A stretch of 64,000 nt of DNA from Arcobacter sp. CECT 8983 (GCF_004118855.1 NZ_PDKF01000004.1:521604-585603), one strand, 5' to 3'; positions 25,472-35,003 are shown, counted from the stretch's first letter. Notes: a model not told the origin generated them from the sequence alone. Numbers and translations: made by a program.

Positions 25472-25510
25472 AAAAAGGATGGAAGTTTTTTACTTTCATC
25501 CTTTTTTTTT
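25472..25510 (+). terminator. Rho-independent terminator after the YdcH-like gene
   Basis: AAAAAGGATGGAAG pairs with CTTTCATCCTTTTT around a short T-rich loop, with one bulged base, and ends in a run of nine T (25502-25510). Confidence 0.85.
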
Positions 25511-25538
25511 GCTTAAAAATACCGAGAACTAAGCCTTC

Positions 25539-25557
25539 TTTAGATAAAATATCTAAA
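25539..25557. promoter_or_regulatory. Inverted repeat just upstream of gyrA
   Basis: TTTAGATA (25539-25546) and TATCTAAA (25550-25557) are perfect 8-bp arms around AAA, 23 bp before the gyrA ATG. The site overlaps the likely promoter or 5' leader, so it may be an operator; no regulator is identified. Confidence 0.35.
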
Positions 25558-25580
25558 TTTTAGAACAAAGGCATTTATTA

Positions 25581-28160
25581 ATGGAAAACCTTTTTGAAAA
25601 TCAAGACATAATCGATATTAAGATAGAAGATAGTATCAAAGCTTCATATTTAGATTACTCTATGAGTGTTATTATTGGTAGAGCACTACCTGATGCAAAG
25701 GATGGACTAAAACCAGTTCACAGAAGAATACTTTATGCAATGCATGATTTAAATATGAGTTCAAGAAGCCCGTATAAAAAATCTGCAAGGATTGTAGGGG
25801 ATGTAATTGGTAAGTACCACCCACATGGTGATAGCTCTGTTTATGATGCATTAGTAAGAATGGCACAAGATTTTTCAATGAGAGCACCATTAGTTGATGG
25901 GCAAGGAAACTTCGGTTCAATTGACGGCGATAATGCTGCTGCTATGAGGTATACAGAAGCTAGGATGACTAAAGTTTCTGAAGATATCTTAAAAGATATT
26001 GATAAAGATACAGTTAACTTTGTACCTAACTATGATGATACAATGAGAGAACCAGATGTATTACCAACAAGGGTTCCAACTCTTTTATTAAATGGTTCAG
26101 AAGGTATTGCTGTTGGTATGGCGACTAAGATTCCACCTCATAACTTAAATGAGTTATTACAAGGTGTTCTTCATATGATTGATAATCCAGAAACTACAGC
26201 TGATGAGTTAATGGAGTTTATCCAAGGTCCAGATTTCCCAACTGGTGGTACAATCTTTGGAAGAAGAGGTATTATTGACGCGTATAATACTGGACGTGGA
26301 AGAGTTAAAATTAGAGCAAAACACCACATTGAAACAAAAGGTAAAAAAGAAGTAATCGTTTTAGATGAACTTCCATACCAAGTAAATAAATCAAGACTTA
26401 TTGAACAAATTGCAACACTTGCAAAAGATAAGCATATTGAAGGTATTTCAGAAGTAAGAGATGAGTCAGATAGAGAAGGTATTAGAGTTGTAATTGAACT
26501 TAAAAAAGATGCAATGAGTGAAATTGTATTAAATAACCTTTACAAATCAACTCCAATGGAAACTACCTTTGGTATTATTCTTTTAGCTGTTCATAACAAA
26601 GAGCCAAAAGTATTTAATTTACCAGAGTTGTTAAATGTATTCTTATCTCATAGAAAAACTGTAATTATTAGAAGAACAATTTTTGATTTAGAAAAAGCAA
26701 AAGCTAGAGCTCATATTTTAGAAGGTCTAAAAATTGCTTTAGATAATATTGATGAAGTTGTTAAAATTATTAGAGCTAGTGCAAATGATGCTGATGCAAA
26801 AGATAGTTTACAAAATAGATTTGGATTAAGTCCAATTCAATCACAAGCAATCTTAGATATGAGACTTGGAAGATTAACTGGTCTTCAAAGAGATAAGTTA
26901 GAAGCTGAGTATCAAGAGTTATTAGCACTTATTGCAGAACTAGAAGCTATTTTAAAATCTGAAGATAAATTAAATGAAATCATTAGAGAAGAATTATTAG
27001 AAATCAAAGAAAAATACTCTGAAGAAAGAAGAACAGAGATTGAAGACTCATATGATGAAATTGATATTGAAGATTTAATTCCAAATGAGCCAATGGTAGT
27101 TACTATTACTCATAATGGATATGTAAAAAGAGTTCCAATTAAGTCTTATGAAAAACAAAGAAGAGGTGGCAAAGGTAAAGTAGCTGTTACTACTCACGAA
27201 GATGACTTTATTGAGAAGTTCTTTGTTTCAAATACACATGATACTTTAATGTTTATTACAAATATGGGACAATTATACTGGTTAAAAGTATATAGAATTC
27301 CAGAAGGAAGTAGATCTGCTAAAGGTAAAGCAGTAGTTAACTTAATCAACTTAAGAGCTGATGAAAAAATTATGGCTATTTTACCAACATCAGATTTCGA
27401 TGAGTCTAAATCTTTAGCGTTCTTTACTAGAAATGGTATTATTAAAAGAACATCATTAAAAGACTTTAGTAATATTAGATCAAATGGTGTAAGAGCTATT
27501 GTTCTTGATGATGCAGATGAAGTTGTAACAGCTAAGATTACAACTGTTGAAACTCAAAACCTAATGATTTTTACAAGTTTAGGTCAATGTATTAGATTTG
27601 ATATTGAAAAAACAAGAGAGCAAGGAAGAACTACAAGAGGTGTTAGAGGTATTAAGTTTAAACATGACACTGACTTTGTAGTTGATGCTGAGATTATTGA
27701 AGATGATCAATATGAGTTATTAACAGTATCTGAAAAAGGTATTGGAAAAAGAACAACAGTAGATGAATACAGACTTACAAATAGAGCTGGTTCAGGTGTT
27801 ATCTCTATGAAACTTCACCAAAAAACTGGAAATGTTGTTGGTGCAGTACTTGTTGATGAAACACAAGATTTAATGGCATTAACTTCTATTGGAAAAATGA
27901 TTAGAGTTGATATGCAAACAATTAGAAAAGCTGGAAGAAATACTTCAGGTGTAATTATTGTAAATGTAGATGCAAAAGATAAAGTTGTTTCTATTGCAAA
28001 ATGTCCAAAAGAACAAGATGAAGAATTAGATATTGAAAGTGCCGCTACAATGGATGGTATCGATTTAAATGAGTTTAATCTAGTAGATAAAAATGAAGAA
28101 ATAAGTGAAGACCAAAACGATGGTTTAAATATTGACAATGACGAAAAAGGAAATGAATAA
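25581..28160 (+). CDS. gyrA: DNA gyrase subunit A
   Basis: Breakage-reunion subunit of gyrase, which introduces negative supercoils. The catalytic tyrosine is Y124 in [10 protein letters not shown]. The quinolone-determining region reads [16 protein letters not shown] (79-94), where S85 and D89 correspond to E. coli S83 and D87 and are both unsubstituted. The C-terminal DNA-wrapping domain (about 500-815) carries the GyrA box QRRGGKGK, which marks gyrase rather than topoisomerase IV. An acidic tail rich in Asp, Glu and Asn ends the protein. Length 859 aa. It overlaps asd by one base (TAATG), so the two are probably co-transcribed. Confidence 0.98.
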   Translation: MENLFENQDIIDIKIEDSIKASYLDYSMSVIIGRALPDAKDGLKPVHRRILYAMHDLNMSSRSPYKKSARIVGDVIGKYHPHGDSSVYDALVRMAQDFSMRAPLVDGQGNFGSIDGDNAAAMRYTEARMTKVSEDILKDIDKDTVNFVPNYDDTMREPDVLPTRVPTLLLNGSEGIAVGMATKIPPHNLNELLQGVLHMIDNPETTADELMEFIQGPDFPTGGTIFGRRGIIDAYNTGRGRVKIRAKHHIETKGKKEVIVLDELPYQVNKSRLIEQIATLAKDKHIEGISEVRDESDREGIRVVIELKKDAMSEIVLNNLYKSTPMETTFGIILLAVHNKEPKVFNLPELLNVFLSHRKTVIIRRTIFDLEKAKARAHILEGLKIALDNIDEVVKIIRASANDADAKDSLQNRFGLSPIQSQAILDMRLGRLTGLQRDKLEAEYQELLALIAELEAILKSEDKLNEIIREELLEIKEKYSEERRTEIEDSYDEIDIEDLIPNEPMVVTITHNGYVKRVPIKSYEKQRRGGKGKVAVTTHEDDFIEKFFVSNTHDTLMFITNMGQLYWLKVYRIPEGSRSAKGKAVVNLINLRADEKIMAILPTSDFDESKSLAFFTRNGIIKRTSLKDFSNIRSNGVRAIVLDDADEVVTAKITTVETQNLMIFTSLGQCIRFDIEKTREQGRTTRGVRGIKFKHDTDFVVDAEIIEDDQYELLTVSEKGIGKRTTVDEYRLTNRAGSGVISMKLHQKTGNVVGAVLVDETQDLMALTSIGKMIRVDMQTIRKAGRNTSGVIIVNVDAKDKVVSIAKCPKEQDEELDIESAATMDGIDLNEFNLVDKNEEISEDQNDGLNIDNDEKGNE

Positions 28161-29197
28161 TGAGAAAATTTAATGTAGCAGTCGTTGGTGCTACTGGTGC
28201 CGTTGGGGAAGAATTATTTAGAGTTTTAAAAGAGTATAATTTCCCTATCAATAAATTAGTTCCTCTAGCAAGTGCTAGAAGTGCTGGAGAAAAAATCGAA
28301 TATGCGGGAAAAGAGTACACAGTTTTAGAATTAACTGATACTGTTTTTGAAGAGCAAGAAGTAGAGATTGCATTCTTTAGTGCTGGTGGAAGTGTATCTG
28401 AAAAATTTGCAAAATTTGCAGTTGATGCAGGTGCAGTTGTTATTGATAATACAAGCCACTTTAGAATGGATCCAAATGTTCCATTAGTAGTTCCAGAAGT
28501 AAATCCAGAAGATATTGCAAAATGGAGAGAAACAGGAATTATTGCAAACCCAAATTGTTCAACTATCCAAATGGTTATGTCATTAAAACCATTAGATGAA
28601 TTATATGGAATTAAAAGAGTTGATGTATCAACTTATCAAGCAGTATCTGGTGCTGGTAAAACTGGTATGGAAGAACTTGTTAAACAAATGCAAGATTTCT
28701 TTGCTTTTAAATTAGATGAATCAAAAAAAGAAGCATTTGCTCACCAAATTGCTCTTAATGTAATACCACAAATTGATGTAGCTCAATCAAATGGTTTTAC
28801 AAAAGAAGAGATGAAGATGATTAATGAAACTCAAAAGATTTTACATAAAGATGTTGCAGTTGCTGCAACTTGTGTAAGAGTTCCAGTATTAAGATCTCAC
28901 TCTGAGTCTATTACAGTTACATTTGCTGATGATGTAGATGTAGATGTAAATGAAGTAAGAGAATCATTAGAAAGATTTGAAAATGTTGAAGTTATTGATG
29001 ATTTAGAAAACAATGCATATCCAATGCCAATTATTTCAACTGATACAGATACTACTTATGTAGGTAGAATTAGAAAAGATGTTTACTCTCCTAATGTGGT
29101 ACATTATTTTAATGTAGCTGACCAAGTAAGAGTAGGGGCAGCAACTAATGCTGTTAGAATTGCTATTAAATGGGTTGAAATGGAGAGCAATATTTAA
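28160..29197 (+). CDS. asd: Aspartate-semialdehyde dehydrogenase
   Basis: Reduces aspartyl-4-phosphate to aspartate semialdehyde for lysine, threonine, methionine and diaminopimelate synthesis. NADP loop VVGATGAVGEE (8-18), catalytic C133 in NPNCSTIQ, SGAGKTGMEE near 167, and RVPVLRSHSE with the substrate-binding Arg and general-base His. Length 345 aa is standard. ATG overlaps the gyrA stop by one base and its own stop overlaps the next ATG by one base (TTTAATG). Confidence 0.97.
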   Translation: MRKFNVAVVGATGAVGEELFRVLKEYNFPINKLVPLASARSAGEKIEYAGKEYTVLELTDTVFEEQEVEIAFFSAGGSVSEKFAKFAVDAGAVVIDNTSHFRMDPNVPLVVPEVNPEDIAKWRETGIIANPNCSTIQMVMSLKPLDELYGIKRVDVSTYQAVSGAGKTGMEELVKQMQDFFAFKLDESKKEAFAHQIALNVIPQIDVAQSNGFTKEEMKMINETQKILHKDVAVAATCVRVPVLRSHSESITVTFADDVDVDVNEVRESLERFENVEVIDDLENNAYPMPIISTDTDTTYVGRIRKDVYSPNVVHYFNVADQVRVGAATNAVRIAIKWVEMESNI

Positions 29198-29712
29198 TGA
29201 TAGAGAAACTATTCGAAAATTCACTGTGGGGAAGTAGATTTATTGTACTTCTTGCAGTGATTTTTGGATTAATCGGAGCTATAATACTTTTTATAGTTGC
29301 AAGTGTAGATATATATGAAGTTGCAAAGTATGTATATATAACATTTTCAACCGGTGCACATCCTGAAAATTTCCATGAAGATATAGTAGCAAATATTATA
29401 GGAGCAGTTGATTTATACTTAATTGCTGTTGTAATGCTGATTTTTTCTTTTGGATTATATGAACTTTTTATCTCAAAAATAGATGCAGCAGAGAAAGCTC
29501 ATGAAGATGCAAGTACTATTTTAGCAATACATTCATTGGATCAATTAAAAGATAAAATAGCTAAAGTAATAGTTATGGTTTTAGTTGTGAACTTTTTTCA
29601 AAGAGTAATTCATACTGACTTTAAGACTCCACTTGAAATGATGTATTTTGCACTATCTATTACTGCTTTAGCAGTAGGACTTTACTTTATCGGTAAGGTA
29701 CAAAAACACTAA
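29197..29712 (+). CDS. YqhA-family (UPF0114) inner-membrane protein
   Basis: A 171-residue protein with four predicted membrane helices (about 14-38, 65-90, 115-135, 145-165). The opening ENSLWGSRFIVLLAVIFGLI and the IGAVDLYLIAVVMLIFSFGLYELF block are the usual landmarks of the UPF0114/YqhA family. The biochemical role of the family is unknown to me. Translationally coupled to asd by a one-base overlap and followed by hemE after 18 bp, so it probably lies in a gyrA-asd-yqhA-hemE transcript. Confidence 0.85.
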   Translation: MIEKLFENSLWGSRFIVLLAVIFGLIGAIILFIVASVDIYEVAKYVYITFSTGAHPENFHEDIVANIIGAVDLYLIAVVMLIFSFGLYELFISKIDAAEKAHEDASTILAIHSLDQLKDKIAKVIVMVLVVNFFQRVIHTDFKTPLEMMYFALSITALAVGLYFIGKVQKH

Positions 29713-29730
29713 TTAACAAGGTAATTTATT

Positions 29731-30768
29731 ATGTCAAAAATTTTTGTAGACGCATGTTTAAGAAAAGAAACTCCTTATACTCCTGTATGGATGATGAGAC
29801 AAGCAGGAAGATATCTTCCTGAATATATGGAAGTTAGAGCTCAAGCAGGAAGCTTCTTAAAACTTTGCCATGACCCAAAAAAAGCTTGTGAAGTAACAAT
29901 TCAACCACTTGATATAGTTGGAGTTGATGCAGCTATTTTATTTAGTGATATTCTTGTTATTCCAGATGAAATGGGAATGGATTTAGAATTTATTAAAGGT
30001 TTTGGTCCAAAATTTAATGATCCATTACAAACAGAAGAAGATTTAGATAGATTAATTGGTGGGGAAGAAGCTGCTGATAAATTAACTTATGTTTATGAAA
30101 CAATTAAGTTATTAAAAAAAGAGTTACCAGAAGATAAAGCTTTAATTGGATTTACAGGCGCACCTTGGACTTTAGCAACTTATATGATTGAAGGACAAGG
30201 AACTAAAACATACAATATTTGTAAAAAAATGATGTATTCAAATCCTGAGTTTTTACATAAAATCTTAAGAAAAGTAACTGATGTAGTTAAACACTATATG
30301 ATTAAACAAATTGAAGCTGGTGCTGATGTTGTTCAAATCTTTGATTCATGGGCTGCTGCAATTGAACCAGGAAAATATGATGAGTTTTCTTGGAAATATA
30401 TGGTTGAGATTGCAGAGTATATTAAAGAAAAATATCCAGAGATTCCAGTTATTATGTTCCCTAAAGGTGTAGCTGCATTTATCGAAAGAGGTGGAGTTTA
30501 TGGAAACTTTGATGTATTTGGTGTAGACTGGGGAACACCAATGGCTCTAGCAAAAGAAAAACTTGGTGACAAGTATGTATTACAAGGAAATATGGAACCT
30601 TGTAGATTATATTCAAAAGAAGCAACAACACAATGTGTAGAAGCTATTCAAAATGTAATGCAAGGTGAAGGTCATATCTTCAATCTAGGACATGGTATTT
30701 TACCTGATGTTCCTGTTGAAAATGCAAAACACTTTGTAAGTGAGTGTCAAAGGGTTTCAAAAAAGTAA
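29731..30768 (+). CDS. hemE: Uroporphyrinogen decarboxylase
   Basis: Decarboxylates the four acetate side chains of uroporphyrinogen III to coproporphyrinogen III in haem synthesis. [16 protein letters not shown] (19-34) is the diagnostic N-terminal motif with the substrate-binding Arg residues; [17 protein letters not shown] contains the catalytic Asp; [16 protein letters not shown] and the C-terminal [17 protein letters not shown] are also family signatures. Length 345 aa is typical. ATG with AAGGTAA upstream. Directly followed, with no gap, by a radical SAM gene. Confidence 0.97.
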   Translation: MSKIFVDACLRKETPYTPVWMMRQAGRYLPEYMEVRAQAGSFLKLCHDPKKACEVTIQPLDIVGVDAAILFSDILVIPDEMGMDLEFIKGFGPKFNDPLQTEEDLDRLIGGEEAADKLTYVYETIKLLKKELPEDKALIGFTGAPWTLATYMIEGQGTKTYNICKKMMYSNPEFLHKILRKVTDVVKHYMIKQIEAGADVVQIFDSWAAAIEPGKYDEFSWKYMVEIAEYIKEKYPEIPVIMFPKGVAAFIERGGVYGNFDVFGVDWGTPMALAKEKLGDKYVLQGNMEPCRLYSKEATTQCVEAIQNVMQGEGHIFNLGHGILPDVPVENAKHFVSECQRVSKK

Positions 30769-31686
30769 ATGTCTTATTCTAATAATATTATCTTTGGTCC
30801 TATTCCTTCAAGGAGATTTGGAATCTCTTTAGGAATAGACCTATCTCCTTCAAAAAAACAATGCAACTTTGACTGTCTATACTGTGAGCTTGAAAAAGCT
30901 AAAACAGTTGATACAATGACAACTTATCCAAGTGTTGAAGAAGTAATAGCAGAAGTAAAAGCCTCTTTTGAAAAACATCCTAAAATTGATGTTATAACTA
31001 TAACTGCAAATGGTGAACCAACTTTATATCCAGATTTAGAAAGGTTGGTTGATGAACTTAATAAAATAAAAAAAGATGCAAAAACTCTTATTCTTTCAAA
31101 TGGAAGTACAATCTATGATGAGAAGATTTACAAGGCACTTCTTAAAATTGATACTGTAAAGTTATCACTAGATTGTGTAAGTGAAAAGTGCTTTAAAAAA
31201 CTTGATCGAATTCATAGTGGAATTGATATACAAAAGATAATTGACTATATGATTAGATTTAGTCAAGAAACTAAAAATATACTTGTATTAGAGGTTTTAT
31301 TTGTAAAAACACTAAATGACAAAGATGAAGAGATAAAAGCTCTTTATGAGGCTATTAAGAAAATTAAACCACATAGAGTAGACATTGGTACTATTGATAG
31401 ACCACCTGCATATAATGTAAAACCTGTGTCTTTTGAAACCTTAGAAAAAATAGCAGAAACCTTTGAAGGTATGAATGTAAATATAGCATATAAAAATAGA
31501 CCAAAACTGCAATCAAGTTTTTCAGAAGAAGAAATAAAAAATATGCTAAAAAGAAGACCTCTTACACAAGAAGATATTAATAATATGTTTGATGAGGATT
31601 CAAAAAAATTATTAGAAAAATTAGTTTTAGAACAAGTAGTATCTCTTGTAGATAGCTCAGGTTTAAATTTTTATAAAAATTTGTAA
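30769..31686 (+). CDS. Radical SAM protein (COG0731-like)
   Basis: The N-terminus contains GPIPSRRFGISLGIDLSP, then the radical SAM cluster motif C32-x3-C36-x2-C39 in QCNFDCLYCE. ITANGEPTLYPDLERL is the GGEP-like SAM-binding strand. After about residue 240 a small helical domain follows. The first SRRxGxSLG segment is the hallmark of the COG0731 group of uncharacterised radical SAM enzymes, some of which are near Wyosine-like TYW1 by sequence. The substrate is unknown. The start ATG follows the hemE stop immediately; translation is probably coupled. Last gene before the tRNA genes. Confidence 0.85.
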   Translation: MSYSNNIIFGPIPSRRFGISLGIDLSPSKKQCNFDCLYCELEKAKTVDTMTTYPSVEEVIAEVKASFEKHPKIDVITITANGEPTLYPDLERLVDELNKIKKDAKTLILSNGSTIYDEKIYKALLKIDTVKLSLDCVSEKCFKKLDRIHSGIDIQKIIDYMIRFSQETKNILVLEVLFVKTLNDKDEEIKALYEAIKKIKPHRVDIGTIDRPPAYNVKPVSFETLEKIAETFEGMNVNIAYKNRPKLQSSFSEEEIKNMLKRRPLTQEDINNMFDEDSKKLLEKLVLEQVVSLVDSSGLNFYKNL

Positions 31687-31702
31687 ATTTTCAAGAAAAC
31701 CC

Positions 31703-31731
31703 TTGACAAAATTTACAAATTTTACTATACT
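31703..31731 (+). promoter_or_regulatory. Strong sigma70 promoter for the tRNA-Asn pair
   Basis: Perfect -35 box TTGACA (31703-31708), 17-bp spacer, and -10 box TATACT (31726-31731), 28 bp upstream of the first tRNA. It is the only consensus -35 box I noticed in the window, fitting a stable-RNA promoter. Confidence 0.85.
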
Positions 31732-31759
31732 TCCACTCCATTTAAAGAGGAAGTCAAAT

Positions 31760-31834
31760 TCCGGCATAGCTCAGTGGTAGAGTAGATGACTGTTAATCAT
31801 TTGGTCCCTGGTTCGAATCCAGGTGCCGGAGCCA
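31760..31834 (+). tRNA. tRNA-Asn (anticodon GTT), copy 1
   Basis: A complete 75-nt cloverleaf with encoded CCA. Acceptor TCCGGCA (31760-31766) pairs with TGCCGGA (31824-31830); anticodon stem GATGA/TCATT surrounds the loop CTGTTAA with GTT at 31792-31794; T arm CCTGG-TTCGAAT-CCAGG. Discriminator base is G. Confidence 0.97.
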
Positions 31835-31870
31835 CTTAACACTTCACTTTAGATGATAAAAAACTTACAT

Positions 31871-31945
31871 TCCGGCATAGCTCAGTGGTAGAGTAGATGA
31901 CTGTTAATCATTTGGTCCCTGGTTCGAATCCAGGTGCCGGAGCCA
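31871..31945 (+). tRNA. tRNA-Asn (anticodon GTT), copy 2, integration site
   Basis: Identical over all 75 nt to copy 1, from which it is separated by 36 bp; no separate promoter is visible, so the two are probably one transcript. Its 3' end forms the left attachment site of the integrated element, and the gene stays intact. Confidence 0.97.
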
Positions 31946-31948
31946 CTT
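31929..31948 (+). repeat. attL: 20-bp direct repeat, left copy
   Basis: TCCAGGTGCCGGAGCCACTT covers the 3' T-arm strand, acceptor strand and CCA of tRNA-Asn copy 2 and three bases beyond. The same 20 bases recur at 41789-41808. The equivalent site in copy 1 (31818-31838) matches the right copy over 21 bases. Confidence 0.9.
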
Positions 31949-31997
31949 TTTATTGTAACCCCTACAAATAGAATATTCCAACCTTAACTTTTTCATT

Positions 31998-32119
31998 GAT
32001 TGCCAGTTTGACTGCCAACGATTGACAAATTTTTTATATACTTTTAATTTCTTATAAAAATAATTTTTTCTTACTTTACAAATTAAAATAATAAGTGATT
32101 GCCAAATCGACTGCCAAAC
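31998..32119. repeat. Pair of imperfect direct repeats, candidate integrase arm-type sites
   Basis: GATTGCCAGTTTGACTGCCAA (31998-32018 region) and GATTGCCAAATCGACTGCCAA (32097-32117 region) share the pattern GATTGCCA-N4-GACTGCCAA, 99 bp apart between attL and the integrase stop. A half-copy, GATTGCCAAAAATTG, is at 41674 beside the right end. Sites in this position are usual for integrase arm binding. Confidence 0.5.
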
Positions 32120-33213
32120 TAGATAATAGAGTTTAAAAAAACACCTCTTTTAATATGCGGTTTCTTCATGTATCTAGCATATTTTGATAAGGTTGTTGTA
32201 GAGTCAATATGACCCATCATATTAGCTACCCAAAGGATATCTTCATTCTCTATCATCATTGTTGCAAAAGAGTGTCTTGTATGATATATAGGTCTATACT
32301 TGAAATCACATTTTGCAAGAAGTTTTTTCCAATATGTATTTCTTAACCTTTTAATATCATAATAATGATTACCCTCTTTATTTAAAAAAACAAACTCACT
32401 TATATCTGCTGTTCTTTCATATTGTTCTTTTAAAAATGGGATTAGTGTATCAATCATATCAATAGTCCTAATACTATTAATAGTTTTTGGAAGTCTTATT
32501 AGACCCATCTTAATACTTCTTCTAATAGTGATTTCTTTTTTCTCAAAATCTATATCTTCCCATTTTAAACCTATTAATTCTCCACTTCTAGCACCAGTCA
32601 AAAATGCAGTTGCAAGAAAGTTTTTAAATTGTCCTTCTGCATTAGATAGAAGAATTTTAATTTCTTCAATTTTGAAAGGTTGAATTTCAGGAGGAGCAAC
32701 TCTAGGAGCTCTTACTCTAAGTAGAGGATTTTTATCTATAATTTCATCATCTATCGCATCATTAAAAAGTCTAGACATTACTTTTCTAACTGTTTTAACT
32801 CTACTAGGACTAAGTTTTTTAATTGTTATTAAATCACTTTGCCATTTTTTTAAGTCAGATGGTTTTATCTCATATATTCTTTTGTGTCCGAAAACACTTT
32901 TTATATGATTTTTATAGATACTTTTATAATCAGCAGTTGTATCTTCATTTCTGTATGATTTATGCATTTCTATTGATGTATGAATAAATTCATCAACTGT
33001 TAACATTTTACTTTGAAAGAACTCACTTGAATTTTCTTCAAGTGCTAAAAGCATTTTAGGAATAATATGATTTTCTGCTTTTCTAATATTTTCTTTTGTA
33101 GCAGGCAAACCAAGTGATTTTCTTTGTCTTCTTCCTTCATCATCGACAAAGTCTACTCCTAAATATTTACTTCCATTTTTTGTTTTTGTTATTCTTAATT
33201 TTACTTTTGACAT
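32119..33213 (-). CDS. Tyrosine recombinase (phage-type integrase)
   Basis: Site-specific recombinase that integrates and excises the element at tRNA-Asn. The N-terminal arm-binding region (about 1-60) is followed by a SAM-like core-binding domain (about 70-165) and the catalytic domain. Catalytic residues visible: R209 in TGARSGE, H311 and R313 in HTRHSF, H335 in MMGHID, and nucleophile Y345 in LSKYARY. Length 364 aa is typical. Its start has AAAAGGA upstream. It reads toward the tRNA gene, and its stop lies 171 bp from attL. All key residues are present, so it should be active. Confidence 0.95.
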   Translation of the reverse strand: MSKVKLRITKTKNGSKYLGVDFVDDEGRRQRKSLGLPATKENIRKAENHIIPKMLLALEENSSEFFQSKMLTVDEFIHTSIEMHKSYRNEDTTADYKSIYKNHIKSVFGHKRIYEIKPSDLKKWQSDLITIKKLSPSRVKTVRKVMSRLFNDAIDDEIIDKNPLLRVRAPRVAPPEIQPFKIEEIKILLSNAEGQFKNFLATAFLTGARSGELIGLKWEDIDFEKKEITIRRSIKMGLIRLPKTINSIRTIDMIDTLIPFLKEQYERTADISEFVFLNKEGNHYYDIKRLRNTYWKKLLAKCDFKYRPIYHTRHSFATMMIENEDILWVANMMGHIDSTTTLSKYARYMKKPHIKRGVFLNSII

Positions 33214-33293
33214 TGATTATCCTTTTTCAGATAACCATTATCATCATAAATACAAATGTAATTATAATCCATAATAGTTAAATAATCAAAATA

Positions 33294-33617
33294 TTATTTT
33301 CTAATAGAAGATATAATCTCCTCAATAGTTTCATCTATATTTAGATTTGTAGTAGTCTTTGGACTTTCTCCTTCAATCCATTTATCAAGTTCATATCTAT
33401 TAAAGATAAGCTTTTTTATCTTTTTATGAAAATGTACACCTTGAACAAACTCCCCAGAGCTAATTAGTTTTCTAATATTCTCTTCTGAGTAGCTAATATA
33501 CTTAGCTGTTTCACTTACAGATAGCCACTTCTTTTCATTAGATACTTTTTCTTCAAGAGTATTGATTTTTTCTAATATAGTGTTTATTTTTTCAAGATTT
33601 TCAAACGAGATGTTCAT
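33294..33617 (-). CDS. Helix-turn-helix DNA-binding protein, excisionase-like
   Basis: A 107-residue protein. An N-terminal coiled region (FENLEKINTILEKINTLEEK) precedes a winged HTH of the MerR/excisionase type: WLSVSETAKYISYSEENIRKLI (about 33-54), then a wing with FHKKIKKLIFNRYELDKWI. Such small proteins next to an integrase often act as recombination directionality factors or repressors. I place the start at the ATG at 33617 because AAGGAGGTGC lies directly upstream; a longer frame opening at 33641 lacks such a site. It overlaps the 3' end of the upstream broken frame by 17 bp. Confidence 0.75.
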   Translation of the reverse strand: MNISFENLEKINTILEKINTLEEKVSNEKKWLSVSETAKYISYSEENIRKLISSGEFVQGVHFHKKIKKLIFNRYELDKWIEGESPKTTTNLNIDETIEEIISSIRK

Positions 33618-34097
33618 AATGCACCTCCTTAGTTGAAACATTAGGAACTAAATCTCTTTTAAGAGCTTCTTTTAATGTAACTTCATAAATATCTTTATTC
33701 CTTTTTGATTCATGTTGGGTTTCTTGAACCTTTTCTAAATATCTAAGTAAATCATAATCACTTAGTGTTGATACAGATATAGTCTTAATTGGTTCAATTA
33801 TTGTCTTATCTTCTAATTGTCTAAGATGTTGTTTTGAGTTATCAGGATTAATTACTTCTATATCTATATATCTTTTCTTTAGTTCTTTCTTTGATGTTGT
33901 TTTATTTAATGAATCTTTTGCTTTTGTAAATAAGCTAGATAAGTATTCACTATCTATTAGTAGATTATTTATAAATGCTTTTCTAAGTAAAGCTATATAT
34001 TCAAACTCAAATCTGTTTTCATCATAAGTAGATACTTTTCTTTTTACTCTTTTTAAACATATACTTGATTGTAAGAAAGATACTATATTAAACTCAT
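33601..34097 (-). pseudogene. Open frame of about 165 codons without a start codon; probable frameshifted gene
   Basis: On the minus strand a frame is open from the stop at 34150-34152 to TGA at 33601-33603 yet contains no ATG or TTG, and its only GTG is near the end. A very strong AAGGAGG (34103-34109) is correctly placed for an ATG at 34097, but that ATG reads only four codons (M-S-L-I) before TAG. The open frame is shifted by one base, as if one base had been lost just after the ATG: inserting one G would give M-E-F-N-I-V-S-F and a 165-residue product. The encoded sequence is Lys-rich and hydrophilic, with NPDNSKQHLRQLEDK and DIYEVTLKEALKRD, and looks protein-like. It could be a real mutation, a sequencing error or recoding. 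Function unknown. Confidence 0.65.
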
Positions 34098-34954
34098 CTT
34101 TTACCTCCTTGCCATAAGCTATGAGTTTTTGCTTTATACTTATTATGTTTTAAAGTATCCTCTGTAATAGATGTTGTATCTATTAGTCTTATATCTTCCA
34201 TAGCTTGATTAAATAGATTCTTTGCATTATGTAGTAAGTCTTCTACTGTTAATATCTCATAGGCTCTTAAATGAGTTCTATTCATTTGAAACTCTATATT
34301 AAATAATGGCTCATCTAAACTAAGGTCATTATTTAAAAAGTACTCATTCATAAGCTCATACTTCTTTGACTTCTTAAGCTCCAAACCTTTATTATAAATT
34401 CTTAGTTTAAATGGCTCTTTTCCTACATAGATAGTTTGTGTACTGTTTGCATCTCCTATCTCATTTATAGTTGAATACTTTCTCTTTCTTGTACTAAACA
34501 TATCTTTTGAAATAAAAGATAAGTCATACTGTATAAAACAGTTTATATCTGCTCTTGTAACTGGTATATAATCACTTATATACCCTTTTAGCATATCTTT
34601 TAGTAAAGTAATCAATGAACTAATACCAAGAGTATAAATACCATTTCCTTGAAGCTGTACTCTTATATCATTTAAACCTCTGTTTTTATACTTGTCTTTA
34701 AATCCAATTCTAAAAAACTCATTTAAATCTTTAAACCAATAAAAGCCTTCCTTCTTTCCTAAATAGTTTAAATGTATATCTTCTATAGTAATAGATATAT
34801 CATTGTTCTCATATTCAATCTCTCTTTTCTCAAACTTTCCTTTTATATCTTCTATTTGGTCTAAAATATCTAAAAATAAATCATCATAGTTTTCATTAGA
34901 TTCAAAGAAGAAATATAAAGTATCAATGCCATAAAGTTTTTTTATTTCACTCAT
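34094..34954 (-). CDS. Replication initiation protein-like (rolling-circle Rep, phage RstA-like)
   Basis: A 286-residue protein resembling the Rep_trans/phage replication initiation factor group. KLYGIDTLYFFFES opens it, then LRIYNKGLELKKSKK and NIEFQMNRTHLR, with a conserved acidic segment VTRADINCFIQYD (about 144-156) like the T-R-x-D-x-x-x-D signature of these Reps. Such proteins nick the double-strand origin and start rolling-circle replication of filamentous phages and small plasmids. I use the ATG at 34954 because AAGGAG lies 9 bases upstream; the frame also opens at 34981. It overlaps the small ATG-TAG frame of the next, broken, gene. The catalytic Tyr cannot be assigned with certainty. 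Confidence 0.7.
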   Translation of the reverse strand: MSEIKKLYGIDTLYFFFESNENYDDLFLDILDQIEDIKGKFEKREIEYENNDISITIEDIHLNYLGKKEGFYWFKDLNEFFRIGFKDKYKNRGLNDIRVQLQGNGIYTLGISSLITLLKDMLKGYISDYIPVTRADINCFIQYDLSFISKDMFSTRKRKYSTINEIGDANSTQTIYVGKEPFKLRIYNKGLELKKSKKYELMNEYFLNNDLSLDEPLFNIEFQMNRTHLRAYEILTVEDLLHNAKNLFNQAMEDIRLIDTTSITEDTLKHNKYKAKTHSLWQGGKR

Positions 34955-34979
34955 GTTTTTTTTCTCCTTGTGTTTAAGC

Positions 34980-35003
34980 AAGGGGTATTACTAATAACCC
35001 CTT
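34980..35003. promoter_or_regulatory. Stem-loop upstream of the Rep gene, candidate origin hairpin
   Basis: AAGGGGT (34980-34986) pairs with ACCCCTT (34997-35003) around a 10-base AT loop. A T-run follows only on the plus strand, opposite to the genes, so it is not a terminator for this operon. It sits in the 130-bp gap between the small ORF and rep, where a rolling-circle origin could lie. Confidence 0.3.

Noticed and set aside
25581-28160. Quinolone-resistance substitution in GyrA
   Set aside because: The positions matching E. coli S83 and D87 are Ser85 and Asp89, both the sensitive-type residues.
34080-34110. Programmed -1 frameshift in the start region of the broken frame
   Set aside because: The bases read AGT TTA ATA TAG and do not form a standard X-XXY-YYZ slippery heptamer, and the shift would occur only four codons after the start. 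A base loss or sequencing error is simpler.
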